Source of the DNA: Polyangiaceae bacterium
Lineage (GTDB): Bacteria > Myxococcota_A > Polyangia > Polyangiales > Polyangiaceae
Direction of reading: 5' to 3'
Assembly (NCBI GenBank): GCA_025936115.1
Contig: JAICTZ010000002.1
Coordinates: forward strand, 248,001-312,000
Length of the DNA stretch: 64,000 nt
Under the pieces are notes generated by a model. The model worked only from the letters and a program-made list of their open reading frames with translations, was not told the DNA's origin and searched no databases. This document shows positions 17,029 through 26,144 of the stretch, in pieces (position 1 is the stretch's first letter; every line of letters starts with the position of its first letter). Both the position numbers and the translations under genes were made by a program.

Positions 17029-17817
17029 TCACGCCAAGAGCGGGGGCGGCTCCTCGGGCTTGTAGCGCGCGAGCACGAAGCGCTCGCGGTTGCCCTTCGG
17101 GCCGGCGAGCACCGAATCGACTTCGCCGAGCAGCTCGAAGCCTGCTTCCTCGATGGCGGACGCGACGCGCGCGACCGTGCGCTGTCGCACGTCTTCGTCG
17201 CGAATCACGCCTTTGCCGCGCGCGACCTCGAGCCGGCCCGCCTCGAACTGCGGCTTCACGAGCGCGAGCAGCAAGCCGCCCGGCACGAGGATCTCGCCGA
17301 ACGCCGGCAACAGCGCCGCGAGTCCGATGAACGACACGTCGGCGACGATGACGTCGACCGCCGCCCCGAGCGCGTCGCGCGTCAGGTGCCGCGCGTTCGT
17401 GCGCTCGAGCACCACGACGCGCGGATCGACCCGCAGCTGCTGGGCGAGCTGACCGTGTCCCACGTCGATCGCGAAGACGCGCTGCGCGCCCCGCTGCAAG
17501 AGACAATCGGTGAAACCGCCGGTCGATGCGCCCACGTCCGCGCACACGGCGCCGTGCACGTCCACGTCGAGCGCCGCGAGCGCGCCTTCGAGCTTCTCGC
17601 CCCCGCGTGAGACGAAGCGCTCGCGTTCCTTGAGCGAAAGCGGCGCGTCGAGCGGCAAGAGCTCGCCGCTTTTCTCGACGCGTCGCTCGCCCGCCAGCAC
17701 GCGACCGGCCAGGATCAAGCTCTGCGCGCGCGAGCGCGATTCGGCGAGCCCGCGCTCGACGAGCAGCAAATCCGCGCGGAGCTTCCCGCGCGTCCCGGGC
17801 GCGGCCGGCTTAGTCAT
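17029..17817 (-). CDS. tlyA: TlyA-family S4-domain rRNA methyltransferase (hemolysin A family)
   Basis: The product is 262 aa. An N-terminal S4 RNA-binding domain (RADLLLVERGLAESRSRAQS) is followed by an FtsJ-like Rossmann methyltransferase with the SAM loop ADVGASTGGFTDCLL and an active-site region ALVKPQFEAGR. Characterised TlyA proteins 2'-O-methylate 16S and 23S rRNA cytidines. I chose the ATG at 17817 (MTKPAAPG), which gives the family length; the frame remains open for 31 more codons without homology. It is convergent with the CPBP gene, 24 bp apart. Confidence 0.92.
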   Translation of the reverse strand: MTKPAAPGTRGKLRADLLLVERGLAESRSRAQSLILAGRVLAGERRVEKSGELLPLDAPLSLKERERFVSRGGEKLEGALAALDVDVHGAVCADVGASTGGFTDCLLQRGAQRVFAIDVGHGQLAQQLRVDPRVVVLERTNARHLTRDALGAAVDVIVADVSFIGLAALLPAFGEILVPGGLLLALVKPQFEAGRLEVARGKGVIRDEDVRQRTVARVASAIEEAGFELLGEVDSVLAGPKGNRERFVLARYKPEEPPPLLA

Positions 17818-17970
17818 GCCCGAGCCGCGGCTCCATGACGCGATGCGTTGTGACCGATTTGCCAAGAGGCGCACAGTCGGAGGAGCATGCGGGCACATTG
17901 TAGCCGGCATGTGTCGCCGGCAGCGCGTTCATTCAGTCACCTCATTCCCTAAGGTAAACCGGAGATAACG

Positions 17971-18792
17971 ATGCGAAACCTGATTGTTGCCGCTGGACTC
18001 TTGGCTTCGCTCACCGTCGCCGCAGGCGCCTTCGCTCAGACGACCACGGCGAGCTCGGCCTCGGCCTCGGGTCAAGCCAACGTAGGCGTCTCGCTACCGG
18101 GCGCGACCACGACCACGACCACGGTCGCAGTAGCCGGCACGAGTGATCATGATCAGATGGTCGGGCGACTCGCCGTTGGATATTTCGGCATCGCGAACGT
18201 CGGGGCAGGGGCAAACATCGCGGGGGGGCCGAACGACTCTCCGTACTCGGTGACCGGTCTCGCGCCGGTCGTCGGCGTGCGTTACTGGATCAGCCCGTTA
18301 CTCGGTCTCGATCTGGGTTTGGGCCTGTCGGTCATCGGCGGGTCGCTCAAGGAGCCCGATCCCGCCGCGCGCGTCGATCGCACGTCGTTCACGGGCTTCC
18401 TCATTCACGGTGGTGTGCCGCTCGCGCTCGCGTCGACCGGCTCCTTCGCCTTCGAAGTGATTCCGGAGTTGAATGTCGGCATCGGTCACGCTGCTACGGA
18501 CATCCCAGGGACACCGGGGGACACTTCCTACAACGGCTTCCATTTCGACGTCGGCGCTCGCGTCGGCGCAGAAATCAGCTTTGGTTTCATGAAGCTGCCG
18601 CAGCTTTCGCTCGTGGGCAGCGTCGGCCTCCGCTTCGATTCCGACAGCGGCAAGACCAACGACACGGAAGCGCCCCCGATGGGCACGCCAGTCGGCAAGT
18701 CCTCCTCGAGCCGCTCCGAGTTCCACACGACGGTCGGTCCAAACCCCTGGGCCATCTTCACGAACCAAATCGCGGCGCTCTACTACTTCTGA
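17971..18792 (+). CDS. Predicted outer-membrane beta-barrel protein
   Basis: The product (273 aa) has a Sec signal peptide (MRNLIVAAGLLASLTVAAGAFA-type, cleavage near residue 22), then a Thr/Ser-rich stretch. The rest alternates amphipathic strands (VGRLAVGYFGIANVG, PVVGVRYWISPLLGLDLGLG) and ends in a terminal Phe, the usual C-terminal signal for outer-membrane barrels. GGAG lies six bases before the ATG. No enzymatic motif is seen, and function is unknown. It is followed by a strong hairpin and then a lipoprotein gene. Confidence 0.75.
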   Translation: MRNLIVAAGLLASLTVAAGAFAQTTTASSASASGQANVGVSLPGATTTTTTVAVAGTSDHDQMVGRLAVGYFGIANVGAGANIAGGPNDSPYSVTGLAPVVGVRYWISPLLGLDLGLGLSVIGGSLKEPDPAARVDRTSFTGFLIHGGVPLALASTGSFAFEVIPELNVGIGHAATDIPGTPGDTSYNGFHFDVGARVGAEISFGFMKLPQLSLVGSVGLRFDSDSGKTNDTEAPPMGTPVGKSSSSRSEFHTTVGPNPWAIFTNQIAALYYF

Positions 18793-18808
18793 TAAACTGA
18801 AGGGTCTT

Positions 18809-18836
18809 CGGCCGGTGCCCGCTCGGGCATCGGCCG
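18809..18836 (+). terminator. 12-bp stem hairpin between two envelope genes
   Basis: CGGCCGGTGCCC at 809-820 (of 18,8xx) pairs with GGGCATCGGCCG at 825-836 around a GCTC tetraloop, with one G-T wobble. It starts 17 bp after the upstream stop and ends 7 bp before the AGGAGG of the next gene. There is no T-tract, so it may be a processing or leader structure rather than an intrinsic terminator. Confidence 0.45.
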
Positions 18837-18851
18837 GGATCAGGAGGCACC

Positions 18852-19610
18852 ATGCGCTTCGGCTTTCTCTCGCTCGTTTTGGCGCTCGGTTCGACCGGAC
18901 TCGCGGGTTGCGGCAGCGGCGGCGGGTCGCTCGGTCCGACCAACTCGCACGCGGACGAAGGCAGCTACACGTCGGTGCCCACCATCGACGCGCTGCCTGC
19001 CTCGATTAACCCCACGACCTACACGCCGCCGCCCAGCAGCTACGACGCCCCACCCGGCCAGGCAAATGCCGGTGGAGTCGGCGCGGGCGCTACGCTCGGC
19101 TCCGTTTGCGCCGAGCTCTGCAGTGACGTTCTCGGACTGAACTGCACGGTGACGAACGGCACCTTCACGGACGATCCGAAGGCCGACCAGAACGGCGACC
19201 CGAATGGCGATCAGAACGGCGACCCGAATGCCGATCAGAACGCACCGGCGCCAGCGGCGACCACGGTCGTCAGTCCCACCGAATGCACGAACGCATGCGT
19301 GCAGGCCGAAGCGCAGGAGGCGTGTCCGAACGAGCTCGCCTCGGCGCTTTCCTGCATCCTCGCCCATGTCGTGCTCACGTGCGACCTCCTGAACGACACC
19401 TCGAGCCAGTCGTCCCTCGACCAAGATCTCGCCGCGAACTGCCAGACGCCGCTGCTCGAGTACGCGAGCTGTCTGGACGCGCAGCCGGGAGAGCCGCCGC
19501 CCGGCGACACTTGCACGCTGAACTCCTGCGGGCGCTGTACCGACCCGTGCGAGCGCTGCATCTGCCAGCACGACGGCGACGACAGCGCCTGCACGACGAT
19601 GTGTCAGTAG
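18852..19610 (+). CDS. Cys-rich lipoprotein with Asp/Gln/Asn-Gly-Asp-Pro repeats
   Basis: The product is 252 aa. A signal peptide ends in a lipobox LAGC (Cys20), after which comes a disordered linker rich in Thr, Pro and Ser. Residues about 110-130 form a low-complexity array of alternating DQNGDPN units, reminiscent of a calcium-binding or spacer repeat, encoded by imperfect 12-bp DNA repeats near 19185-19240. The C-terminal half has many paired cysteines (CTNACVQ, CGRCTDPCERCICQ), suggesting a disulfide-stabilised surface domain. AGGAGG sits 7 bp before the ATG. Function unknown. Confidence 0.78.
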   Translation: MRFGFLSLVLALGSTGLAGCGSGGGSLGPTNSHADEGSYTSVPTIDALPASINPTTYTPPPSSYDAPPGQANAGGVGAGATLGSVCAELCSDVLGLNCTVTNGTFTDDPKADQNGDPNGDQNGDPNADQNAPAPAATTVVSPTECTNACVQAEAQEACPNELASALSCILAHVVLTCDLLNDTSSQSSLDQDLAANCQTPLLEYASCLDAQPGEPPPGDTCTLNSCGRCTDPCERCICQHDGDDSACTTMCQ

Positions 19611-19721
19611 CGCGCCAGCTCGTGAGCGTGGCGGCCTGCGGCGAGCCGTGGCCGCCGCGCGACGAGAGCTTCTGGGTCACGCGAGACGGCGTCGTCGTGC
19701 CCCCAAAATAGCGGGTTTGGG

Positions 19722-22208
19722 TTGTGGGGTCGCCAGGGCACACGTGGCACGACACCTGCTCCGGCGTGGGACGTGCGTCTCGATGGGGTGCTGATCGTTG
19801 CGGTGGCTGCCGTCGCCGGCCAAACGGCGGCAGTAGCGCCGCTGCCCGCGCTGTGTGCGGCCGCCGGCGTCCTCGTCCTGCTCGCTCCCGCACTCGCGCG
19901 CCGGGTCCTCGTCCTCGCCATCCTGGCGTTTGCGGGCTCCGGGTGGCGCGCCCGTGCGGCACTCGAGCGCTTCGAGGTGGAGCGCGTGCGCGTGCGCGAC
20001 GCCATCGGCGCGCCGTCACGTTGCTCGGGTGAAGGCGTCGTCGTCAGCTCGCCCACGCAAAGCGGCAACGCGCAGAGCTTCGTCGCCGAGCTCGGCACCC
20101 TCGACTGTGAAGGCCAAAGCGTGCGCGGTCCCGTGCTCGCGCGCCTGCACGGCGGCGCGCCCGAGCTCGGCCGCGGCGACCACTTCGAGCTCGTCGCGCA
20201 GCTCGCTCCCGTGCAGCTCTTCCGGAACGCCGCCGCGCACGACACACTGCCCGGCGCCGCGCGGCGCGGCGTCACGCTGAGCGGCGCCGCACTCGCGCTC
20301 GACGTGACCGCGCGTGGCCACGGTGTGCGCCGCGCGATCGATCGCGTCCGCGCGCACGCACGCTCCCGCATCCTCGCGACGTTTTCGTCCGCGGCGGCAG
20401 GCATGGCACGCGCGCTCGTGCTCGGTGAAAACGATCTCGAGCCCGAGGACGACGCCGCCTTTCGCAAGAGCGGGCTCTCGCACATGCTCGCCGTGAGCGG
20501 GACGCACCTGGTCTTCGCGGTCGCCAGTGTCGTCGCCGCGCTCGCGGCGTTCTTCGTTCGTTTCGAAGCGCTCGCGCTCGCGTTCGAAGCGCGTCGCCTC
20601 GCGTGCTTTCTCGGCGCTCCGCTCGCGCTAATCTACGCGGATTTTGCGGGCGGCAGCGGGTCGGCTTGGCGCGCCGCGTGGATGCTCGCGTTCGCCTTCT
20701 TCGTGCGCGCGATGGGTCGCGCTCCGGACGGGGCGCGCGCTCTCGCTGTCTCACTGGCGATCGGCGTTGCGCGCGACGCGCTCGTGGCGTTCGACATTTC
20801 GTTCTTGCTGTCGGCCGCGGCCACGGTGGGACTCTTCACCTTCGGCCGGGTGCTCACGCGCCCTCTCGAGCGGCTACCGAAAGTAGCTCGCTACGTCGGT
20901 CATGCGGTCGCGGCGACGATCGCGGCCATGCTGCCCTGCGCGCCGCTGCTCGCCGTGCTCGCACCCGAGCTCACGATGGCCGGCGTGCTCGCCAACGTCA
21001 TCGCGGCGCCGTTCGGCGAGACGATCGCGCTGCCCTTTTGCTTGACGCACGTGCTGCTCGCGCCGTTTCCTCTGCTCGAGCGCGGAGTGGCGCTCGTGGC
21101 TTCGGGCGCGCTCGTCGTCGTAAAGCACGTGGCGCGCGAGAGCGCAGCGGCAACTTGGCTCAGCGTGCCCGTGCCCGATCCGACGCCGTGGCACTTCGCG
21201 CTCTTCGCCTTCGGCGCGGCGGCGCTCGTCGTGTACGGATCGAACGGCGCCGGCACTTCGGGCCGGCCCGTGGCTGCCGGTTTCACCCGCGGTCTCGAGC
21301 TCGCGTGGCCGCGCGTCTGGCGTCGCGTCTGCGCGCTGGGGCTCGCCGTTTCCGTGCTGTTGCTCGAGCTCGGCGCCAAGCGCGGCGGGCGCAGCGCGGG
21401 GATCCTGCGCATGACGGCGCTCGACGTGGGCCAAGGTGACGCGAACCTCGTCGAATTGCCCGACGGAGCGGCGTGGCTCGTCGACGCGGGCGGCATGGTC
21501 GGCAATCCCGTGGACACGGGCGCGACCGTCGTGCTCCCCGTCTTGCGCCAAAAGCGCCGCACACGTCTCGACGTGATGGTGCTCACGCATCCGCACCCCG
21601 ATCATTTCGGCGGCTTGCCCGCGGTGCTGCTTGAAATCGACGTGGGCGAGCTCTGGGACAGTGGTCAGGGGGAGGCCGAGGGCGCAGGTTCGACGTACGC
21701 GTCACTGCTGGCGCTCGCGCGGGCTCGCCACGTGCCCGTACGGCGTCCCGCCGAGCTCTGCGGGCACCCACGCCGGCACGGCGCCGCCACGATCGAGCTC
21801 TTGGCGCCGTGCCCCGGCTTCGTGCCGGGTCGCGGCGCAAACGACAACTCGCTCGTTTTGCGCGTGACGCTGGGGGAGCGTTCGGCGCTGCTCACCGGTG
21901 ATGCCGAGACGCTCGAGGAGCACGATCTGGTCGCGCGCTACGGGGCGGGCCTGCGCGCCGATTATCTGAAAGTGGGTCACCACGGCAGCCGCACGTCGAC
22001 GAGCGACGCGCTGCTCGCGGCCGTTGCACCGACCTGGGCGACGATGTCGTCCGGGGTGCGGAATCGTTTCGGTCACCCGCACGCGCCCACCGTCGAACGG
22101 CTGCTCGCGCACGGCGTCACGGCGTTCCGCCTCGATCGTTCGGGCAGTTTCGAGTGGACGACGGACGGCCGGAGCAGCGAGGTACGGCTCGCGATGCTGC
22201 CGCGTTGA
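19722..22208 (+). CDS. comEC: ComEC/Rec2-family DNA internalisation protein
   Basis: The product (828 aa) has the full ComEC layout: N-terminal helices plus an OB-like region (about 1-200), the polytopic Competence channel domain (SHMLAVSGTHLVFAVA near 250, then many helices to about 545), and a C-terminal metallo-beta-lactamase domain (MTALDVGQGDANLVE; zinc motif THPHPDHFGG near 621; KVGHHGSRTST). It carries single-stranded DNA across the inner membrane during natural transformation. The start is uncertain: TTG at 19722 or GTG at 19773. hpt follows 24 bp downstream. Confidence 0.92.
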   Translation: MWGRQGTRGTTPAPAWDVRLDGVLIVAVAAVAGQTAAVAPLPALCAAAGVLVLLAPALARRVLVLAILAFAGSGWRARAALERFEVERVRVRDAIGAPSRCSGEGVVVSSPTQSGNAQSFVAELGTLDCEGQSVRGPVLARLHGGAPELGRGDHFELVAQLAPVQLFRNAAAHDTLPGAARRGVTLSGAALALDVTARGHGVRRAIDRVRAHARSRILATFSSAAAGMARALVLGENDLEPEDDAAFRKSGLSHMLAVSGTHLVFAVASVVAALAAFFVRFEALALAFEARRLACFLGAPLALIYADFAGGSGSAWRAAWMLAFAFFVRAMGRAPDGARALAVSLAIGVARDALVAFDISFLLSAAATVGLFTFGRVLTRPLERLPKVARYVGHAVAATIAAMLPCAPLLAVLAPELTMAGVLANVIAAPFGETIALPFCLTHVLLAPFPLLERGVALVASGALVVVKHVARESAAATWLSVPVPDPTPWHFALFAFGAAALVVYGSNGAGTSGRPVAAGFTRGLELAWPRVWRRVCALGLAVSVLLLELGAKRGGRSAGILRMTALDVGQGDANLVELPDGAAWLVDAGGMVGNPVDTGATVVLPVLRQKRRTRLDVMVLTHPHPDHFGGLPAVLLEIDVGELWDSGQGEAEGAGSTYASLLALARARHVPVRRPAELCGHPRRHGAATIELLAPCPGFVPGRGANDNSLVLRVTLGERSALLTGDAETLEEHDLVARYGAGLRADYLKVGHHGSRTSTSDALLAAVAPTWATMSSGVRNRFGHPHAPTVERLLAHGVTAFRLDRSGSFEWTTDGRSSEVRLAMLPR

Positions 22209-22232
22209 CGGACGCGCCGGTGCTCGCTAGTC

Positions 22233-22793
22233 GTGGATCTCATGCGGGAGTACCCGCCGCCCGAAGCCATCCGCACCCTCTACACGCCTGCCGCCATCGC
22301 GGCTCGCGTCGGTGAGCTCGCGCACGCCATCGCGAACGACTACGCCGGACGCTCGCCGATTCTCGTGGCGATTTTGAAGGGCAGCTTCGTGTTCGCGTCC
22401 GATCTCGCGCGCGCGCTGCCGCTGCCGTTGCGCATCGAATTTTTGGGCGTGCGCAGCTACGGCTCGGGCACCGTCTCGACCGGCGCCGTCCAGATCACCC
22501 AAGACCTCACGCATCCAATCGAAAATCAGGACATCCTGATCGTCGAGGACATCGTCGACACGGGCCTCACGCTCGCTTACATCTTGGGACTCATTCAAGC
22601 CCGCGGCGCGCGCAGCGTTCGTGTTTGTGCCCTCCTCGACAAGCCGTCACGCCGTCGCGTCGAAGTTCCCGTCGACTATGTCGGCTTCAGCGTGGGCGAC
22701 GCCTTCGTCGTGGGCTACGGCCTCGACTGCGCCGAGCAGTACCGAAACCTGCCGGCGCTCTGCGAGCTCCTGCAAGTGCCGGACAGCCCGTAA
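22233..22793 (+). CDS. hpt: Hypoxanthine-guanine phosphoribosyltransferase
   Basis: The product (186 aa) is a type I phosphoribosyltransferase of purine salvage, making IMP or GMP from the base and PRPP. The PRPP-binding loop ILIVEDIVDTGLT is near residues 106-118, with ILVAILKGSFVFASDL and LLDKPSRRRV as family signatures. The start is the GTG at 22233 or the in-frame ATG at 22242. It lies 24 bp after comEC, so the two are probably co-transcribed, and ends 29 bp from the convergent antiporter gene. Confidence 0.94.
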   Translation: MDLMREYPPPEAIRTLYTPAAIAARVGELAHAIANDYAGRSPILVAILKGSFVFASDLARALPLPLRIEFLGVRSYGSGTVSTGAVQITQDLTHPIENQDILIVEDIVDTGLTLAYILGLIQARGARSVRVCALLDKPSRRRVEVPVDYVGFSVGDAFVVGYGLDCAEQYRNLPALCELLQVPDSP

Positions 22794-22822
22794 TACGCGC
22801 GTCGACGTGCCGGTTTAGCGCG

Positions 22823-24562
22823 TCAAGCGCGTGGCGCGCCGTCCTTCTCAGTGCTGGTGCGCTTGCCGCTGCGAGTGCCCTCGCCGAGGCGGGCGAGCTC
22901 TTGGTGGACGCGCTCACGCTCATGTTCGATGCGGTTCGGGGAGGCGCCGAGGCGGCCGAGGGTAAATTCGGTGATGGCGAGGGCTACTTCGCCTTCGCCG
23001 GAGAAGACGGCGTCGGCGCCCGCCTCGCGCAGCAGCGGTGCTTCGGCGATGTAGTGGGAACGGGCGACGACGAAGAGGTCCGGATTGAACTCGCGCGCGC
23101 GGCGGACGACCGCGTCGGCGCCGCCTTCGACGGCGGCCGTGAGGATCAAGCCGACGGCGTCGCGCAGGCCCGCTTCTTCGAGGGTTTCCGGCCGGGTGGC
23201 GTCGCCGTAAACGGCGCGGCCGCCGTTCGCGCGGAGCTCGCGCACCGTCTCGAGGTTGAGCTCGATGATGCTCGGTTCGATGCCGTTTGCTTCGAGTAGG
23301 CGCGCGAGCGTGCGCCCGATGGGGCCGAAGCCGACGAGGACGACGCGCGCGCGCTTCGAGCGGCGCTTTTGCGCCTTCGCTTCTTCGGGAACGCGTTCGG
23401 GGAGGAGCGCGTCCGCGCGCGGCGCGAGCCTGAGCAGCAGAGGATTCAGCGTGATCGAGAGGATGCTCGCGGCGGTGAGTGCGTTCGCGGCGCGAGCGGG
23501 GAGCACGTTGAGCTCGCTGCCGAGCGCAGCGAGGATGAACGAAAACTCGCCGATTTGGCCGCGGCCCGCCGCGATAGCGAGCGCGGAGCGCGCGGGTCGG
23601 CCGAGGAGTACGAGCAGGATGGCCGACACCGCGGGTTTGAGCAGCGTGATGAGCGCCAGCGTCACGGCGACGAGCAGCGGCTCGCGCCAAACGAAGCTCG
23701 GTTCGACGAGCATGCCGACCGACACGAAGAAGAGCACCGCGAACGCGTCACGCATCGGCAGCGCCTCGGATGCCGCGCGCGACGCGAAGTCCGAGCGCCC
23801 TACGACCACCCCCGCGAGAAAGGCACCGAGCGCCATCGACGCGCCGAAGAGCTCGGCTGCGCCCAGGCCGACGCCGAGCGCGACCACGAGCACGGCGAGC
23901 GTGAAAAGCTCACGCGAACGTGTCGCGACGACGCGCTCGAGCAGGCCCGGGATCAGACGTCCGCCCGCGATGAACGTGAACGCGACGAGCGCCGCGATCT
24001 TCGCGATCGCGGCGAGCGCGGCGCTCAAAAGATTGGTGCGACCGGCGCCGACGACTGCCGGCACGAGCACGAGCACGAGCACGGTGAGCAGGTCTTCCAC
24101 CACGAGCCAGCCGACGGCGAGGTGGCCGCTCGACGTGTGAAGCTCGCCGCGTTCCGCGAGCGCTCGCATCAAGACGACCGTGCTCGTGATCGAGACGGCG
24201 ATGCCGAAAATGACGGCCGCTACCCACGAGAGCCCGAGCGCGTGGCCGCTCACCGCGCTCGCGAGCGTCACGAGGACGAGTTGGCAGATGGCGGCCGGGA
24301 TCGCGACGGACTTCACCGCGAGCAGCTGCTCGACGTGGAACTCGAGGCCGACGCCGAAGAGCAAGAGCACGACGCCGACTTCGGCGAGCTCGGAGGCCAT
24401 TCCCGGATTCGCCACGAAGCCGGGCGTGTGGGGGCCGACGATGACGCCGGCTGCGAGGTAGCCGACGATCGGCGGTAAGCGCAGCCGCTGAGCGACGAGG
24501 CCGAGTAGCAGCGCGCCGCCGAGTGCCGCGGCGAGCAGAAAGACGAGATCGGGGGAGTGCAT
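22823..24562 (-). CDS. Kef/YbaL-type cation:proton antiporter (CPA2) with TrkA-N domain
   Basis: The product (579 aa) has about 12 membrane helices typical of CPA2 exchangers (GYLAAGVIVGPHTPGF, VVLLLFGVGLEF, VSITSTVVLMRALAERGE). A cytosolic TrkA-N domain follows from about residue 405, with the Rossmann motif VVLVGFGPIGRTLARLLE and YGDATRPETLEEAG. Such proteins exchange K+ or Na+ for H+ under nucleotide control. No TrkA-C domain is obvious; the tail is a charged helix. It is the last gene of a seven-gene minus-strand run, 12 bp after a zinc-ribbon microprotein. Confidence 0.9.
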   Translation of the reverse strand: MHSPDLVFLLAAALGGALLLGLVAQRLRLPPIVGYLAAGVIVGPHTPGFVANPGMASELAEVGVVLLLFGVGLEFHVEQLLAVKSVAIPAAICQLVLVTLASAVSGHALGLSWVAAVIFGIAVSITSTVVLMRALAERGELHTSSGHLAVGWLVVEDLLTVLVLVLVPAVVGAGRTNLLSAALAAIAKIAALVAFTFIAGGRLIPGLLERVVATRSRELFTLAVLVVALGVGLGAAELFGASMALGAFLAGVVVGRSDFASRAASEALPMRDAFAVLFFVSVGMLVEPSFVWREPLLVAVTLALITLLKPAVSAILLVLLGRPARSALAIAAGRGQIGEFSFILAALGSELNVLPARAANALTAASILSITLNPLLLRLAPRADALLPERVPEEAKAQKRRSKRARVVLVGFGPIGRTLARLLEANGIEPSIIELNLETVRELRANGGRAVYGDATRPETLEEAGLRDAVGLILTAAVEGGADAVVRRAREFNPDLFVVARSHYIAEAPLLREAGADAVFSGEGEVALAITEFTLGRLGASPNRIEHERERVHQELARLGEGTRSGKRTSTEKDGAPRA

Positions 24563-24574
24563 CGCGGCAGAGCG

Positions 24575-24769
24575 CTAAATCGAGCCTTTTCGCCGCGCGC
24601 TCTTGGCGAGCTTCTCGCCGACCTCACGCGTGAAGGTCGTGAAGCAGGCGCGACAGCGGTACTTGACCCTGCCGCCGCCGGGCTTGCGCGCGCGCGCCTG
24701 CACTTCGTGACAGCGCGGGCAGCGCAGCGTCACGAGTGCACCCTGCGCGCCGCCGGTGAAGACCGCCAT
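24575..24769 (-). CDS. Small zinc-ribbon protein
   Basis: The product is 64 aa with two CxxC knuckles (LRCPRCHE and YRCRACFTTF) spaced 17 residues apart, the geometry of a single zinc ribbon, and a basic C-terminal tail. It could bind nucleic acid or serve as a regulatory subunit. It sits 12 bp upstream of the antiporter and 49 bp after a lipoprotein gene in a co-directional run. Function unknown. Confidence 0.65.
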   Translation of the reverse strand: MAVFTGGAQGALVTLRCPRCHEVQARARKPGGGRVKYRCRACFTTFTREVGEKLAKSARRKGSI

Positions 24770-24818
24770 GCGCCCAGTCTACCCCAGGCGTGGTCGTGTA
24801 CCCCGCCGCGCGCCCCGC

Positions 24819-26144
24819 TCAGCCGCCGTCGCTGACCGCGCAGCCGCCCGTCGCGGCCGCGTCGCTCGCAGCGCGACAAGTCGCCTCGTCGAAGAACCAG
24901 CGGCCGTTTTCGAGCTGGATCGAGTCGCCGTCGATGCCGGAGAGCTTGTAGCTCGTGCGGCACGGCCAGTCGCGCTCGTCGGTCGGCTTGCTGGGCGGCT
25001 CTGTCGTTGCGGGCCCGAACACGGAGATTTCCTCCGCGGCTTGCCAGTAGTGAAACGCCGTGGCGGAAGCGTGCGGGCCTGCTGCGCGGCGGACCGTGCC
25101 CATGGGCGCGCCGGGCGCGAGCGGCGCGAACGTCCAGGCTTGACATTCGGGGTCGCCGGCAACGCGAAGGTACAAGGTCGCCTTCTTGCGTTCCAAGGAC
25201 GCGAGCGTTTCGCCCGGCAGCGCGTCGCAGAACTCGACGAGCAGGCGATCGTTCGTGATCACTTGCTCGAAGCGCACGGCGTCGTCGCTGATCTTCCCCG
25301 CGTACTCGGCGTCGAAGCTCTCCATCTGCTCGAGCAAGCGCTTGACGGAACGCAGGCCCATGCTCGCTTCGCAGCGTTCGTCGCGCACGAAGTCGAGCGG
25401 CAGCGCGCCGAGACTCGCCGTGCCCGCACGCTGCTCGGCCGTCACGAGGGCGCGTAGCGCGCTCGCGTCGAACGAGCCGCACGCGCACGCCGGCAGCGCG
25501 CGCATGAGCTCTGCGTGCAGCGCCGGCCAGCGGGCATTCGGGCGTGCTCCCCCAGCGGCGCCGACGGCGCCCGCCAGCGCGGGGCAGCTCGAAAATTCGG
25601 CATAACCCTGCTCGACCACCCTTTTGCGCACGGCGGGATCGCGCTCCGTCAGCACGCGCGCCGCGATGTTTTGCGCGGCGGGCGGCGTAGCTGGATCGGC
25701 CGGCAAGCTTGCCGTGGAGCGCACACGCACGAGCAGGTTCAGTTTCACGCTGCGTGGAATTGCGAGTACCGCCGCGCGCAGCGTGCGAATCGTGACGTCC
25801 GGCGCCGCGGCCACGTCAACGACGCTGCTCGCGGGCAACGTCTGCGCTCGCGCCGCCCAACTGTTGCGATCGAGGGCTTCGCCGTCGAGGACGAACGTCG
25901 TCTCGGTGAGCTCCAGCAAGGGCCCTGCCGCGGGCGGCGAGCCGAGCGTCGAGATCGGCAGCTCCACGTGCAAGTCGGCGCCGAGCGAGCGGTCCGGCAG
26001 CGCTGCGACGAGTCCGAGGAGGTTCGCTTTGCGCGCCTCGCACGCTGCGGGCGTGTCGTGGGGCGGCGGCGCGAACGCGGCGTGAGTCTGACAGCCTAGA
26101 AGCAGGGGAAAAATCAGGGCCTTCAGTTGCACTTTGGACCTCAA
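24819..26144 (-). CDS. Predicted lipoprotein, unknown function
   Basis: The product is about 441 aa from a TTG at 26144, which overlaps the upstream stop by 4 bp and gives a good basic n-region (MRSKVQLK) before the hydrophobic stretch and lipobox LLGC (Cys18). A GTG at 26132 is the alternative. Residues about 50-135 weakly resemble the periplasmic fold of ExbD/TolR proteins (LDGEALDR..., then VVDVAAAPDVTIRTLRAAVLAI). The C-terminal 150 residues contain paired cysteines and a DGDSIQLENGRWFF segment. The ExbD likeness is inference only. Confidence 0.68.
   Translation of the reverse strand: MRSKVQLKALIFPLLLGCQTHAAFAPPPHDTPAACEARKANLLGLVAALPDRSLGADLHVELPISTLGSPPAAGPLLELTETTFVLDGEALDRNSWAARAQTLPASSVVDVAAAPDVTIRTLRAAVLAIPRSVKLNLLVRVRSTASLPADPATPPAAQNIAARVLTERDPAVRKRVVEQGYAEFSSCPALAGAVGAAGGARPNARWPALHAELMRALPACACGSFDASALRALVTAEQRAGTASLGALPLDFVRDERCEASMGLRSVKRLLEQMESFDAEYAGKISDDAVRFEQVITNDRLLVEFCDALPGETLASLERKKATLYLRVAGDPECQAWTFAPLAPGAPMGTVRRAAGPHASATAFHYWQAAEEISVFGPATTEPPSKPTDERDWPCRTSYKLSGIDGDSIQLENGRWFFDEATCRAASDAAATGGCAVSDGG

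Noticed and set aside
23369..24478. A 369-codon plus-strand frame over the antiporter gene.
   Set aside because: Shadow of the antiporter; highly charged composition and no recognisable fold.
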